From assembly GCA_016709545.1 (NCBI GenBank), contig JADJMO010000019.1:1-64000 (forward strand): a DNA stretch of 64,000 nucleotides. Direction: 5' to 3'. Below, one piece after another: positions 26,674-36,852 of this stretch; the stretch's first letter is position 1, and every line of letters starts with the position of its first letter. The stretch is from Myxococcales bacterium. Lineage in GTDB: Bacteria; Myxococcota_A; Polyangia; Polyangiales; JADJMO01. The notes under the pieces are model-generated. The model was not told where the DNA came from. It searched no databases and worked only from the letters and a program-made list of their open reading frames with translations. Both the position numbers and the translations under genes were made by a program.

Positions 26674-27672
26674 TCACTTCGAGAGCACGTACGCGATCTC
26701 GTTCTCGTAGAGCTCGCGCATGTCCTTGATGCCGTCGGCGTCCGAGTCCTGCGTCATGAACTCGTAGGGCGCGAAGCCGTTGACGATGGCCTTGCCCGAG
26801 CGGGTGACCGCGATGGCGCCGGCGCCGGTCGCGCTCGAGAACCGCGCGGCGAGGAACGCGCCCGCGGCGGTGACGGTCAGCTTGTCGCCGTCGTCGTAGA
26901 CGCCGTCGGTGCCGACGAGCGTGGCGGGGAGCGCCTTCTTCGGGCCGGCGAACAGATCGACGAGGGAGGTCGGATCGCGGTAGACGGGGAGGGTGGTGGT
27001 GAAGGAGGTGGTCGTGGCGATCTGGAGCGCCGTGCGCAGCGTCGCGCTGGTGTCGAGGGACCAGTAGGCGAACACGATGCGGCCGCCGCCGGTGACGAAG
27101 GTCGACAGGCGCGTGTCCATCCCGGTCGGCAAGACGTCGTACGCGGAGTCGACGATGATCACGTCGTAGGTCTTGGCATCGAACTTCGAGTTGAAGTCGA
27201 GGTCGTCGGCCAGGGTGGGGGTGCCACCGAGGGCCAGCACCGCCTCGTCGGCCAGCGTCGCGTCGCCGAGGGTCAGCGAGGTGGCGTCGGTGTAGATGAG
27301 CGCGGTGAACGAGGTCGTGCCCGTGTCGGTGGCACCCGTGTCCACCGTGCCCGTGTCCACTGGCGCCGTGTCGGGCGTTCCCGTGTCCAGCGGGCCCGTG
27401 TCGGGCGGGCTCGTGTCGGGCGGGCTCGTGTCCGCCGTGCCCGTATCGAGCACTGCCGTGTCGAAGGACGAGCCCGTGTCGCCCGACCCGCCCGTGTCCT
27501 TGGGGCTGGTCGAGTCGGGCGTCGCCCCCGTGTCCTCGAGCAGGCCCTCGTCGATCGTGACAGCGTCGGTCTTGCCCGTGTCCTTGCCACCATCCCGGGT
27601 GACCACGACGTCGACGTCGGCCGAGGTCGCGCAACCGGTGACGAGGAGGAGGGAGTAGACCCAGCGCTTCAT
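26674..27672 (-). CDS. Lipoprotein with Asp-Thr-Gly-rich linker
   Basis: The protein has 332 residues with a signal peptide and lipobox LVTGC (C14). Residues of about 27-118 are a low-complexity linker of DTG/DTS/DTA units spaced every 4-7 residues. The folded part (about 120-332) has TYDVIIVDSAYDVL, GGGRIVFAYWSLD, VTRSGKAIVNGFAPYEFM and the calcium-site-like DSDADGIKD near the end. That core resembles a class-I glutamine-amidotransferase-like fold used in surface proteins, but I cannot confirm it. The likely location is the outer-membrane surface with the linker as spacer. Confidence 0.65.
   Translation of the reverse strand: MKRWVYSLLLVTGCATSADVDVVVTRDGGKDTGKTDAVTIDEGLLEDTGATPDSTSPKDTGGSGDTGSSFDTAVLDTGTADTSPPDTSPPDTGPLDTGTPDTAPVDTGTVDTGATDTGTTSFTALIYTDATSLTLGDATLADEAVLALGGTPTLADDLDFNSKFDAKTYDVIIVDSAYDVLPTGMDTRLSTFVTGGGRIVFAYWSLDTSATLRTALQIATTTSFTTTLPVYRDPTSLVDLFAGPKKALPATLVGTDGVYDDGDKLTVTAAGAFLAARFSSATGAGAIAVTRSGKAIVNGFAPYEFMTQDSDADGIKDMRELYENEIAYVLSK
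27318..27594 (-). repeat. In-frame DTG-coding repeat tract
   Basis: Recurrent CCCGTGTCC-type units (plus strand) code the DTG/DTS linker of the lipoprotein. The unit spacing is a multiple of three but irregular, so this is a coding low-complexity region rather than a tandem array. Confidence 0.7.
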
Positions 27673-27742
27673 CCGTTCATCCTGCCCCAGACCGACGCCG
27701 TGCGTCGAACGCGTCCGCCATCACTGGAAACGTGCAGGGCGT

Positions 27743-28879
27743 TCAAGAGCCGCGCAACGAGCTCTCTTCCCTGCGAGAGGCGTAGCTCGCGACCAGTCGC
27801 GCCTCGGCGATGTCGTCCTGGCTCACGAGCCCGAGGTAGCGCTCTCCGTCGTAGACCGCCGAGAGCGAGACCCGCGCGCTCTTCATCTCCTCGTAGGCGT
27901 CGTCGAGGGCCGCGTCGGCCGCGATCCGGTGCACGTCCGGGCGCATCACCTCGCGCACGCGCGGCTTCACGCGCTGGGGGTCGCCGAGCGCCTCGAGGAC
28001 GTCCTTGCGGGTCACGGCGCCGACGAGCTTGCCGTTCTCGACGACCGCGAAGTCGGGCTGGTAGCTCGTGAGGATGTAGTGGACGACGCGGTCGAGGGGG
28101 TCGTCGGGGGCGAGCACGATCGCGCCCTTGTTGTAGGCGTCGCCCGCGCGAAGGAAGTGGAGGGGTGACCGGCGGCTCTCGCGCGGCCACTCGGCGACGG
28201 CGCCCACCACCACCACCCCCGCGGTGACGGCCAGCACGACGTTGCCGCCGATGGCGCCGAGCGCCAGGCCACCTCCCCCGAGGAGCACGCCGCCGACCAC
28301 CGCGATCTGGGTCGCGCGGTCGGTCGACATGCGCAGGCCGAGCAGGGCGCGCAGCACGCGGCCGCCGTCCATCGGGAGGACCGGGATCATGTTGAAGACG
28401 GCCATCATCACGTTGGCGCTGAGGAGCCAGACCAGCAGCGTGTTGAGCGAGGGCTCCTGCAGGTCGGCCCGGGTGAGGGTCTCGCCGCTCATGGCCTGCC
28501 ACTCGAGCCGCGCACCGGTGACCACGGCGAGCACCGCGCTGATGGCGACGTTCACGATCGGCCCGGCGCCGGCGACGATCAGCTCCTGGATCGCGCGCGG
28601 CGGTTCGCGGTCCACCTTGGCCGCGCCGCCGAACGGATAGAGCACGATCTCGTCGGTGGGGAGCTGGAACGAGCGCGCCACGAGGCCGTGCCCGAGCTCG
28701 TGCAGCGTGACGCACACGAACAGGAGGAGCATCGAGACCACGCCGAACACGGCGCCGCGCACGCCGTGCCGACCCCACTGGTACGCACCGAGGGCGAGCA
28801 CGAGGACGAAGGTCACGTGGACCTTCACGTCGATGCGCGCGATCCGCCCCACCCGGACAGCCCAGTGAAGGGGGTTCAT
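27743..28879 (-). CDS. Site-2-protease-type zinc metalloprotease with CBS domains
   Basis: The protein has 378 residues. The intramembrane zinc site HELGH is at residues 60-64 inside VTLHELGHGLVARSF, and the third ligand is in VLPMDGGRVLRALLG. Several helices surround these motifs, and the C-terminal 140 residues form two CBS repeats (AIVLAPDDPLDRVVHYILTS and VMRPDVHRIAADAALDDA). This is the M50B SpoIVFB-like class, where CBS domains sense nucleotides. Such enzymes cut membrane-tethered regulators or act in quality control. The start overlaps the antiporter stop upstream (ATGA). Confidence 0.9.
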   Translation of the reverse strand: MNPLHWAVRVGRIARIDVKVHVTFVLVLALGAYQWGRHGVRGAVFGVVSMLLLFVCVTLHELGHGLVARSFQLPTDEIVLYPFGGAAKVDREPPRAIQELIVAGAGPIVNVAISAVLAVVTGARLEWQAMSGETLTRADLQEPSLNTLLVWLLSANVMMAVFNMIPVLPMDGGRVLRALLGLRMSTDRATQIAVVGGVLLGGGGLALGAIGGNVVLAVTAGVVVVGAVAEWPRESRRSPLHFLRAGDAYNKGAIVLAPDDPLDRVVHYILTSYQPDFAVVENGKLVGAVTRKDVLEALGDPQRVKPRVREVMRPDVHRIAADAALDDAYEEMKSARVSLSAVYDGERYLGLVSQDDIAEARLVASYASRREESSLRGS

Positions 28880-30288
28880 CCTCCGTGAGTGGTACTACGG
28901 GGCGCCGCGTCGCGCACGCGCCCCAGCAGTAGAGGGGTGCCGAGCGTGGTCACGAGCGCCATCGTGACGAGCATCGTGAAGAGGGTCGGCGACAGCACCC
29001 CCATGTCGAGCCCGACGTCGAGCACGACCAGCTCCATGAGGCCGCGCGTGTTCATGAGGATGCCCAGGATTCCCGCCTCGCGCCGCGGCAGGCCGGTGAA
29101 CCGCGCGGCCGCGAACGTGCCGAGGATCTTGCCGAGGGAGGCGACGGCGACGATGACCACGAGGAACAGCACGTCCGAGGGCTGCGAGACCAGCCCGAGC
29201 CGCGTGCGCATGCCGGTGAACGCGAAGAAGATCGGCAGGAGCAGCACCACGACGAGGTCCTCGGTGCGGGCGCGGATCTGGGTCGCGAGACGCCCGTCGT
29301 GGGGGATCATGGCGCCGAACAGGAACGCGCCGAACAGCGCGTGGATGCCGATGGCCTCGGTGACGACCGCCGAGGCGAGCATGCCGCCGAACACGATCGC
29401 GAACACCGTGGGGGACACGGGGCCTTCCCGTCGCTCCTCGCGGGCGGCGAGGCGCTCGACGAGCGGCCTTGCCACGAAGATCACGAGGGCGGCGTGGGCG
29501 ACGACGAGGAGCACCGTCCGGGTCGCGTGCCCGAGCTCGGAGCGGGCGACGCCCGAGACGAACGCGAGCAGGCACCAGGCCGTGGCGTCGCCCACCGCCG
29601 CGCAGGCGAGCGCGGTCGTGCCGAGCGGCGTCGACGACCACCCGCGGGCGGCGAGGATGCGGGCCAGCACCGGGAACGCGGTGACCGCCATGGAGACGCC
29701 GAAGAACAGCGCGAACACCGTGAACGAGCTGCCGGCGAGGCGGTAGGGAGGAAACAGGGAGAGGGCGAGCGCGGCCCCCGAAACGAACGGGACCAGGATG
29801 CTCGCGTGGGCGATGGCCAGGGTGGCCTGCGCGCGTCCGCGCAGGAGCCGGGGGTCGAGTTCGAGCCCGACCAGGAACATGAACAGCACGACGCCGATCT
29901 TGGCGACGATGCCGAGGTGCGACGCCGCGGCGGGAGGGAGCACGAAGGCCTGGACCGAAGGGGCGATCGCGCCGAGGAACGACGGGCCGAGCAGGATCCC
30001 CGCGACGATCTCCCCGGAGACGGCCGGCTGCCCGAGGAAGCGCTCGAACGTGCGGCCCACGAGCCGCGCGACGACGACGACGATCGCGATCGCGCGCAGC
30101 ACCTGGCCGAGCGTCTCCGCGTGCGCGCCCGCCGCCGGCGTCACCCGGGCGGTCGTGGGGAGGGGGAGCCGTTCGCCGAAGTGCCTCACCACGAAGAACG
30201 CGCCGATCGACAGCGCGAACGCCGCGACGTAGCCGAGCCAGACCGCGCGGCGAGCCCGGGGGACGGAATCGACCAGGGCGGGCGTCAC
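28876..30288 (-). CDS. CPA2-family cation/proton antiporter
   Basis: The protein has 470 residues with a GTG start at 30288. About 12-13 membrane helices are apparent. Family features are QPAVSGEIVAGILLGPSFLG near the second helix, FMFLVGLELDP, the GVSMAVTAFPVLARIL stretch (an extended TM region of the fold), GDATAW for the ion-binding Asp in helix 5, and MNTRGLMELVVLDVGLDMGVL. It lacks a TrkA-N domain, so it is the short form. It exchanges Na+ or K+ for protons at the inner membrane. It is translationally coupled to the site-2 protease gene. Confidence 0.88.
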   Translation of the reverse strand: MTPALVDSVPRARRAVWLGYVAAFALSIGAFFVVRHFGERLPLPTTARVTPAAGAHAETLGQVLRAIAIVVVVARLVGRTFERFLGQPAVSGEIVAGILLGPSFLGAIAPSVQAFVLPPAAASHLGIVAKIGVVLFMFLVGLELDPRLLRGRAQATLAIAHASILVPFVSGAALALSLFPPYRLAGSSFTVFALFFGVSMAVTAFPVLARILAARGWSSTPLGTTALACAAVGDATAWCLLAFVSGVARSELGHATRTVLLVVAHAALVIFVARPLVERLAAREERREGPVSPTVFAIVFGGMLASAVVTEAIGIHALFGAFLFGAMIPHDGRLATQIRARTEDLVVVLLLPIFFAFTGMRTRLGLVSQPSDVLFLVVIVAVASLGKILGTFAAARFTGLPRREAGILGILMNTRGLMELVVLDVGLDMGVLSPTLFTMLVTMALVTTLGTPLLLGRVRDAAPRSTTHGG

Positions 30289-30348
30289 CGTCCGCGTCTA
30301 TCATCACGACGGCCTGCGCGCACACGGAACCGGCTAGAGTGGCGGCGG

Positions 30349-31950
30349 ATGCGCACCCGTTCCTTCTGGGCCTGGGGCTACGAAGACAAGCTGCCCGACG
30401 AGGAGACCCGCCGCGGTCTCGTCGGATTCGTGGAGGCGCTGCTCGGCTTCTCCGGGCTCGCCCCCGCGCCCTTGCCCTCTCTCGAGGCGATCGAGCTCGC
30501 GGCCCCGCGCGCGGCCCTCGCCGATCTGCCGTTCTGCAGCACCGATCGGCTCGCCCGGATCCACCACACCCACGGGCGCTCGTTCCGCGACGTGGCGCGC
30601 GGGTTCGCCGGCGACTTCCGCGCGGCTCCCGACGTCGTCGCCGTGCCGCGGGACGAGGTCGACCTCGCCCAGCTGTTCGAGCGCTGCGCGAACGACGACC
30701 TCGTGCTCGTGCCGTACGGCGGCGGCACGAGCGTCGTGTCCGGGATCGAGGTCGACGAGGAGCACCGGCGCGGCGGCGTCGTCACCGTCGATCTGTCGGC
30801 GCTCGACCGCGTGCTCGAGGTGGACGAGGTGTCGCGCGCGGCGCGCATCCAGGCCGGCGCGCGTGGCCCGGTGCTCGAGGCGCAGCTCGCTCCCTACGGC
30901 CTGTCGCTGCGGTTCTTCCCGCAGTCCTTCGAGCTATCGACGCTGGGCGGCTGGGTCGCGACGCGCGCGGGCGGCCACTTCGCGACCGTCTACACGCACA
31001 TCGACGATCTGACGGAGTCGATCCGCATGCTCACGCCGGTCGGCGTGTGGGCCTCGCGGAGGCTGCCCGCGTCCGGTGCCGGACCGAGCCCGGATCGGCT
31101 CGCGCTCGGGTCGGAGGGCACGCTGGGGGTCATCACCGAGGCCTGGATGAAGCTCCACCCACGCCCGCGCCACCGCACCCGCGCCACCGTGCTGTTCCCG
31201 GACTTCGAGCGCGCCGTCGCCGCGGTGCGTCGGATCGCGCAGGCCGCGCTGCACCCCACCAACTGCCGCTTGCTCGACGCGCACGAGGCCGGACTCCACC
31301 GCGTCACGCAGGGAGAGGACGTGGGCAAGAGCGTCCTCGTCCTCGCCTACGAGTCGGCCGATCGCGTGATCGACGAGCCCATGGCCCGCGCCGTGGCCAT
31401 CTGCGCCGAAGAGGGCGGCGTCGCTCCGCGCGGCATCTCGAAGAAGACCGACGATGGCGGCGCCGACGACGCGGGCGCGGCCTGGAAGCAGGCGTTCGTC
31501 GAGGCGCCGTACCTGCAGGGCGTGCTGCTCTCGCTCGGGGTCATCGCCGACACGTTCGAGACCGCTTGCACCTGGGACGCCTTCCCGCGGCTGCACGCGG
31601 GGGTCACCGAGGCCGTGCACGAGGCGATGCGCAGGGTGGGTGGTGGCGGCAAGCTCACCTGCCGCTTCACCCACGTGTATCCCGACGGTCCGGCGCCCTA
31701 CTACACCTTCCTCGTGCCCGCGCGCGGCGACGTGCTCGCGGCCTGGCACGAGATCAAGCAGGCGGCCTGCGAGGCGCTCCTCGCGCACGGCGGCACCATC
31801 ACCCACCACCACGCGGTCGGGCGCATGCACCGCCCGTTCTACGACCGACAGCGCCCCGCGCCGTTCGCCGCCGCCCTCCGCGCCGCGCAGCGCGCCGTGG
31901 ACCCGCACGGGATCCTCAACCCCGGCGTGCTCCTCCCGGTCGAGCCATGA
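30349..31950 (+). CDS. FAD-binding oxidase resembling alkyl-dihydroxyacetonephosphate synthase
   Basis: The protein has 533 residues, ATG at 30349. The N-terminus MRTRSFWAWGYEDKLP matches the bacterial AGPS-like group (W.WG...). The VAO-type FAD domain has VPYGGGTSVVSG (121-132) and LSTLGGWVATRAGGHFATVY; the active-site histidines lie in THHHAVGRMHRPFY, as in the H-H-H motif of AGPS. AGPS forms the ether bond of ether lipids from acyl-DHAP and a fatty alcohol. Myxobacteria do make ether lipids, but a D-2-hydroxyacid or lactate oxidase role cannot be excluded from the fold alone. Confidence 0.8.
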   Translation: MRTRSFWAWGYEDKLPDEETRRGLVGFVEALLGFSGLAPAPLPSLEAIELAAPRAALADLPFCSTDRLARIHHTHGRSFRDVARGFAGDFRAAPDVVAVPRDEVDLAQLFERCANDDLVLVPYGGGTSVVSGIEVDEEHRRGGVVTVDLSALDRVLEVDEVSRAARIQAGARGPVLEAQLAPYGLSLRFFPQSFELSTLGGWVATRAGGHFATVYTHIDDLTESIRMLTPVGVWASRRLPASGAGPSPDRLALGSEGTLGVITEAWMKLHPRPRHRTRATVLFPDFERAVAAVRRIAQAALHPTNCRLLDAHEAGLHRVTQGEDVGKSVLVLAYESADRVIDEPMARAVAICAEEGGVAPRGISKKTDDGGADDAGAAWKQAFVEAPYLQGVLLSLGVIADTFETACTWDAFPRLHAGVTEAVHEAMRRVGGGGKLTCRFTHVYPDGPAPYYTFLVPARGDVLAAWHEIKQAACEALLAHGGTITHHHAVGRMHRPFYDRQRPAPFAAALRAAQRAVDPHGILNPGVLLPVEP

Positions 31951-31965
31951 CTCGCGCGCTCGACC

Positions 31966-33550
31966 TCAGCACGGCCCGCCATCACACCACTCGAATACGA
32001 GGAAGCTCACGCCGATGCGGCCGATGCGCCGGTAGTTCTGCGCCACGAATCGGCCCAGCACCGGGTCCCTCGCGAGCAGCACGTTCGACGGCACCGGGAC
32101 ACCGAACCACGGCATGGCGTCGTCTCCGCGCACGAGCAGGATCTTCGGCGGCCTCGTGACGATCGCGTCGACGATCTCCTTGCGCAGCTCGGCGGCGCCC
32201 GGGACCCGCATGTAGGCCAGCGTGGTGGCGAGCACGCGGGTCAGAGGCGGTCGGTCCGCGTAGAGATACGTGACCCCTGCGCGACCGAAGACGTAGAACG
32301 GTTGGCCGGGTGGTACCCGCTCGCGAACGATGCGTGCAGCCTCGACCTGGGCCGCGTAGCGGAAATAGTGGCCCTCCTCACCATAGCGGTCGTAGAGCGC
32401 CGCGGTCGGCTTCACGCCCGACGCCCAGAAGACGAGGTCGCCCGCGCAATCGCGCCATGGCTGGTTCGCCGTGACCAGAAGCACCGTGCCTATCGCGAGC
32501 GCCGCGCGCGCCGGGGGCCGGATCGCTCGCAGGCTCTCGAAGGCGAACGCTCCGCCGACTCCGGCGAGCAGTGCGAAGGGCACGACCGCGACGATCGAGT
32601 GGTATCTGAACAGGTAGCCGCCGGAGGCGAACTGAGCGACGGCCCAGGGCAACGGCGCGACGACGAGCATGCCCTCGGCGAGAGACAGCGCCCCGGCCCG
32701 TGCTGCGCGAACGTACGAGACCACTCCCGCGAGTCCCAGGGCGAAGACGACGAGGGCGCGGGGCCCACTGTAGATGTTGTAGAGCGCCGGGAGGACGTGC
32801 CGGAGCGAGAACTGCGGCAGCCGCGTGTACGCCGGGTTGAGCCGGAACATGACGTCGGCGAAGGCCCGCAGCTGCCCGCGGGCAGCCATCCACACCACCA
32901 TCGCGAGCGACAGAGCGATGACCGCGCCCACGTGGGCGGCGACGAGCTTCGCGCGGAGCGAGCGCGGCCCGCGTCGGACCGCGAGCGCCGCGACGATGGC
33001 CAGAGCCATCGCCGCCGACTGGGGTTTGAGCCAGCAGCTCCAGGCGCTGGCCGCACCGGCGGCGAACGCCAGGCCGAGCGCGCGTCGGTTCTCGGACTCG
33101 CGTAGGGCGAGCGCGGTGGCGCCGAGCGCGATGCACACGAAGGATGCCTGGTGGAACTCGACCTGCCCGCGCTCGGGCAGGAACCACAGGGCTGAGGACG
33201 AGCGCTGCGAAGGCGACCGCGACGAACGCCCGCACCCGCTCACCCTCCTCCTCGTGAGCGGCCGCGGCGACGCCGAGCATCCACCCCCCGATCACCAGCA
33301 GGCCGAGCTCGAAGACACGTGCCGCGAGCGGCGTCATCCCGAGGAGCGCGAGGCGGAGGCGCTCCTCGAGGAAGAACGCGGGGGGCTTCTGGTCCAGGAG
33401 GTCGCGGTAGAGCGCCAGGCCTCGACCGTTCCACTGCGCGGTCGCCGCGAACGAGCCAGTATCCTCGAAGTACGGCCAGATGAGGTTCGGCGCCAGCAGG
33501 ATGAGCTGCAGGATCACCGTTGCGAACGGCAGCAAGCGCCTCTCTGTCAT
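31966..33550 (-). CDS. GT-C type membrane glycosyltransferase-like protein, one frameshift
   Basis: The restored protein has about 528 residues, ATG at 33550 (MTERRLLPFATVILQL). The first loop carries ALYRDLLDQKPPAFFL, which fits the RD..D.KPP catalytic loop of the GT39/ArnT/PMT-like superfamily. About ten further helices follow, then a soluble tail. The frame breaks near 33190: the 5' part ends ...ALVLSPVVP and the 3' part resumes as ALWFLPERGQVEFHQ. Such enzymes transfer sugars from polyprenyl phosphates outside the membrane. The convergent AGPS-like gene ends 15 bp away. Confidence 0.68.
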
Positions 33551-33606
33551 CGCCGACCTCGGAGCTACTCGAATCGCGCAGGGGTGACTACACCGAGCAC
33601 GGCCGC

Positions 33607-35160
33607 TCAGGCCACGAAGCGCGCGAAGAACTCGCGCATGTAGGCCTTCTGGGCCGGCGGCATGTACTCGAAGTTGCGGCCGCGATCGATGATCTCCCAG
33701 AAATCCTTGGACTCCACGCGATCGAGCTCCTCGCGGATCGCCTTCAGGCGCTCCTTGGGCTCGTGGGCCATGTCGTCGCGGATCTGGTCGGCCTTGTCGC
33801 GCTCTCCGACCGCGAGGTAGTAGGCGGCGAGCTTGACCTGGGCCTTGCGCACGCCCTTGAGTCCCTGCTCCTGACCGCGCTCCTCGGTCGGGCGGTCGAG
33901 GTCGAGGAACTGGCGGAGCAGCGCCTCCTCTTCGGGGACGGCGAGGCTGTGGGCGAGCTCGACCAGGGCGCACACGTCGTAGGCGACCGTCTCGGTGACG
34001 AACGCCAGCGACATCGCGAAGCTCACGTGGCCGTAGTACTTCATGTGCTGCGTGGCCGAGAGCGCCGCCTTGCCGTTGCCGGCGCGGAGCATGGCCTCGA
34101 TGAGCAGTCGGTACTGGTTGAGCACGTTGTAGGCTGTGCGTACGTCCTTGGCGTTGAGCGTGGTGCGCATGTACGAGTTGAAGAACCAGGTGACGAGGCG
34201 CAGCAGCTCCTCGTCCTTGGCGGCGAGCGCGGCCTCGCCGATGTAGCGGGTGTCGATCGCGACCAGGTAGTTGATGTCGCGCATGGTGCCGAGCGCCTCG
34301 TTGTAGATGCCGAGGTACTGGCGCATGATCTTCCACTCGACCCACGTGCGGCGCTGCTCGAGGTCGGAGAGCGACTCGGGGGCCATCGCGACGAAGTCGG
34401 GGTTGTCGCGGATGCTCGCGCCGATCTTGAACCAGTGCGGCACCGCGCCCGCCTTGAGCGGGACGTACTCGACCGCGAGGTCCTTGAGCGCGTCGACGGC
34501 GCGGCTCGCGATGATCTTGTCCTTGCCCGAGATCGAGTTGCTGGTGAGGTCGGTGAGCTCCTCCATCGCGTGCAGGGTCTCGGCCTGCAGCTCGGCGCAG
34601 GTGGTCTCGTCGCCCTTCTGGGTGCCCGCCCGGGCCGTGCGCACCGCGTCGCGCCGGATGCGCGCGATGATGTTGCCGGGCTCGAGGAAGCGGAACACGT
34701 AGGCGAAATACGGCGCCATCAGCACGAGCCCCATCGTGGCGGCGGCCATCATGGCCACGATCGTGAGGCGCGGGACGAAGTCGTTGCGCACGCTCATCGA
34801 GAGCCAGATGCCGCACACGCAGGCGATGACGTAGTAGCCGAGGACCGCGATGTTGGTGCGGTCCTTGAAGAACATGGTGGTCACGCCGGTGTAGCGCTCG
34901 GCGGACAGCTGCACGACGATGCTGACGACGGTGATGATGATGCCGAGGACGGCGGCGATCATCGCGCCCAGGCCCGAGACGGCGTCGGTGATGCTCCCCT
35001 GGTCGAAGAACACGTAGCTCTTGACCACCCCGTGCTGCTCGGACCACTTGCCGCCCGTCACGTAGTGATCGACGAGATAGAGAACGGCGAAGGCGACCCC
35101 GGCGATGGTGGTCAAGAGGACGATCGGCGCAACCCATTGCCGCTTGTTGCCGGAGGTCAC
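33607..35160 (-). CDS. DUF2254 family membrane protein
   Basis: The protein has 517 residues; the likely start is GTG at 35160 (MTSGNKRQWVAP). Four helices come early (APIVLLTTIAGVAFAVLYL; SGLGAMIAAVLGIIITVVSIV; IAVLGYYVIACVCGIW; TIVAMMAAATMGLVLMAPYF). The segment VVSIVVQLSAERYTGVTTMFFKD and the loop ARIRRDAVRTARAG fit the DUF2254 pattern. A large helical cytoplasmic region follows. Its role is unknown. The start codon is only 7 bp from that of the divergent oxygenase gene. Confidence 0.72.
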   Translation of the reverse strand: MTSGNKRQWVAPIVLLTTIAGVAFAVLYLVDHYVTGGKWSEQHGVVKSYVFFDQGSITDAVSGLGAMIAAVLGIIITVVSIVVQLSAERYTGVTTMFFKDRTNIAVLGYYVIACVCGIWLSMSVRNDFVPRLTIVAMMAAATMGLVLMAPYFAYVFRFLEPGNIIARIRRDAVRTARAGTQKGDETTCAELQAETLHAMEELTDLTSNSISGKDKIIASRAVDALKDLAVEYVPLKAGAVPHWFKIGASIRDNPDFVAMAPESLSDLEQRRTWVEWKIMRQYLGIYNEALGTMRDINYLVAIDTRYIGEAALAAKDEELLRLVTWFFNSYMRTTLNAKDVRTAYNVLNQYRLLIEAMLRAGNGKAALSATQHMKYYGHVSFAMSLAFVTETVAYDVCALVELAHSLAVPEEEALLRQFLDLDRPTEERGQEQGLKGVRKAQVKLAAYYLAVGERDKADQIRDDMAHEPKERLKAIREELDRVESKDFWEIIDRGRNFEYMPPAQKAYMREFFARFVA

Positions 35161-35167
35161 GAAAGCG

Positions 35168-35882
35168 ATGATATCCGAAGCTGCCGAAAGTGCGCTCCCT
35201 CGTGGGCCCGTCTTCTTCGACGCCCTCGAGCGGCATTTCGCGGTCGCCGTGCGGGGGCTGCTCCCCGCGGCGGAGGCCTCTGCCTGGGCGAGGGCGGTGC
35301 TGGGCGCGCGCCGAATGGAACGCCGACTTCGGCGGGGAACAGTGGTCGCTCGGCCGGGCGTTCTACACCCACCTCGAGACCGAGCGCGCGCGGGAGTACT
35401 TCCGCGAGGCCGCGGCCTCCGACGCGATCGTCGAGCGCGTGCTGCCCGGGATGCAGGCCCGCGTCCGGGGCCTCCTCGCCTCCTTCGTCGCTGGGCGCGT
35501 CGTCCCCCGGCCGGGCTGGTGCGGTCCGGGCGTGCACGTCTTCCTCCCCGAGGGGGAGGTCGCCGAGCACGGCGGCGTGGTCCACCAGGATCACGAGGGG
35601 CTCACGCGAGCGCAGCTCTCGAGGGGAGCGCGCGCGCTCTCGCTCGTGCTCATGCTCGCGCCGCCGCAGTCGGGCGGGGGGCTGCGCCTGTTCGCGGCGA
35701 AGTCGGAGGAGGAGGCGGACGAAGAGGAGAGCGTGGTGGTCGAGTACGGTCAGGGGGATCTGGTCGTGTTCGACAGCTACCGCGTCCACCAGATCGAGCC
35801 GTTCGCCGGCGACGCGCCCAGGGTGTCCGTGACCTTGCATTCGGTCGAGGTCAGCGAGGGCGTGTGGGAGTCCTGGTTCTGA
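35168..35882 (+). CDS. 2-oxoglutarate/Fe(II)-dependent oxygenase-like protein, one frameshift
   Basis: The restored protein has about 238 residues, ATG at 35168 (MISEAAESALPRGPVFF). The frame breaks near 35312, where ARAVLGAR is followed in the next frame by AEWNADFGGEQWSLG. The double-stranded beta-helix core shows HGGVVHQDHEG (HxD iron motif), LSLVLMLAPPQSGGGLRLFA, GDLVVFDSYRVHQIEPF (distal His) and PRVSVTLH (Arg for the oxoglutarate). The target is not evident. It is unrelated in sequence to the paralogous pair at 38765 and 51297. The next gene starts 16 bp downstream. Confidence 0.7.
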
Positions 35883-35898
35883 ACTAGCATGCGACGGC

Positions 35899-36848
35899 AT
35901 GACGTCCTCCAGGGGGTGGTCCCCCATGATGCGTGTGAAGCGCGACCCCACCACGCGGCAGCAGCTGGTCGTGGCGCACCCCGCGGATCTCAGCGCGGGG
36001 GTCGACCTGCGGGTCGCTTCCGAGGAGGCGGCGGTGGTGATCCGGGAGGGGCAGCTCGTGGCGGTGCTCGAGACCGGCGAGCACACGCTTCCGGCGACGA
36101 CCGGGCAGATCCTGTTCGTCTCGCTGGCGCCGGTGGCCGGCATCCCCCGTGGTCGGCACGATCTCGGCGCGCGAGCACGGGCACCTCGTGCACGTCCCTT
36201 TCCAGGGCGCGTGCGGGCTCGCCTGCGATCACCCGAAGAAGCTGTTCGAGCGGCTGCTCTCGGAGGACCCGACCCTGCAGTCGGGCATCGCCCCGCTGCT
36301 CCGCGCCGCGCTCGGCGCGGTGTCCGAGGTGGTGCAGAAGCTCGTCGACAAGCGCGAGATCCGCACCCAGGATCTGCCCCGCGCGGAGGTCGCCGCGGCC
36401 GTCCTCGACCGCGCCGTGGTCCCGGGCCGGGGCGCGCTCGCCGCGTACGGCACCTCTTTCCTCGGGTTCCAGCGCGGGAGCTTCGAGGGCGAACGCGCGC
36501 CGGAGTCGGGACGCGCGGCGGTCATCCCCCAGGATCTCTCGGCGACGCCGTACCCGACGAGCGTGCCTTCCCCCGAGCCGACCGCCAACCTCCCCCAGCC
36601 GCCGCACCGATTTTCGCGAGACGCCGTACCCGCTCAGCGTGCCGTTCGCGCGCGACCCGAACCAGCGGGTCGCGGCCGTGCCTTCGTCGAACGACGCACC
36701 GCCGTCGAGCCGTCGCGTGCAGGCGTTCATCCCCCCCGGGCAGTGGGTCGGCGCGCGCTTGCTCCGGGTCGAGGGCGAGCGGTGCGAGGTCGTGCTCGAC
36801 GGGCGCAGCGACCACGTCTGGCTGCAGCGCGACCACGTGCGCGCCTAG
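35899..36848 (+). CDS. Possible SPFH/band-7-like protein, two frameshifts
   Basis: The restored protein has about 316 residues. The start MTSSRGWSPMMRVKRDP leads into DLRVASEEAAVVIREGQLVAVLETGEHTLPA, which resembles the opening strands of SPFH proteins (reactive or virion-core-like subgroup): a conserved exposed EGQ...GPG/GEH turn. Frames change near 36150 (PVAGIP to VVGTISAREHGHLV) and near 36610 (LPQPPH to DFRETPYPLSVPFA). The C-terminal end (QWVGARLLRVEGERCEVVLDG) may be a small beta domain. The assignment is tentative. It ends 5 bp from the convergent gene. Confidence 0.4.
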
Positions 36849-36852
36849 CGCT

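Noticed and set aside
27318..27594. Tandem repeat that might be a recombination site array
   Set aside because: The units are in-frame DTG codons of irregular spacing within a lipoprotein linker.
32378..35236. 952-codon minus-strand frame across the GT and DUF2254 genes
   Set aside because: Arg/His-rich shadow except for the short N-terminal part of the GT gene upstream of its break near 33190.
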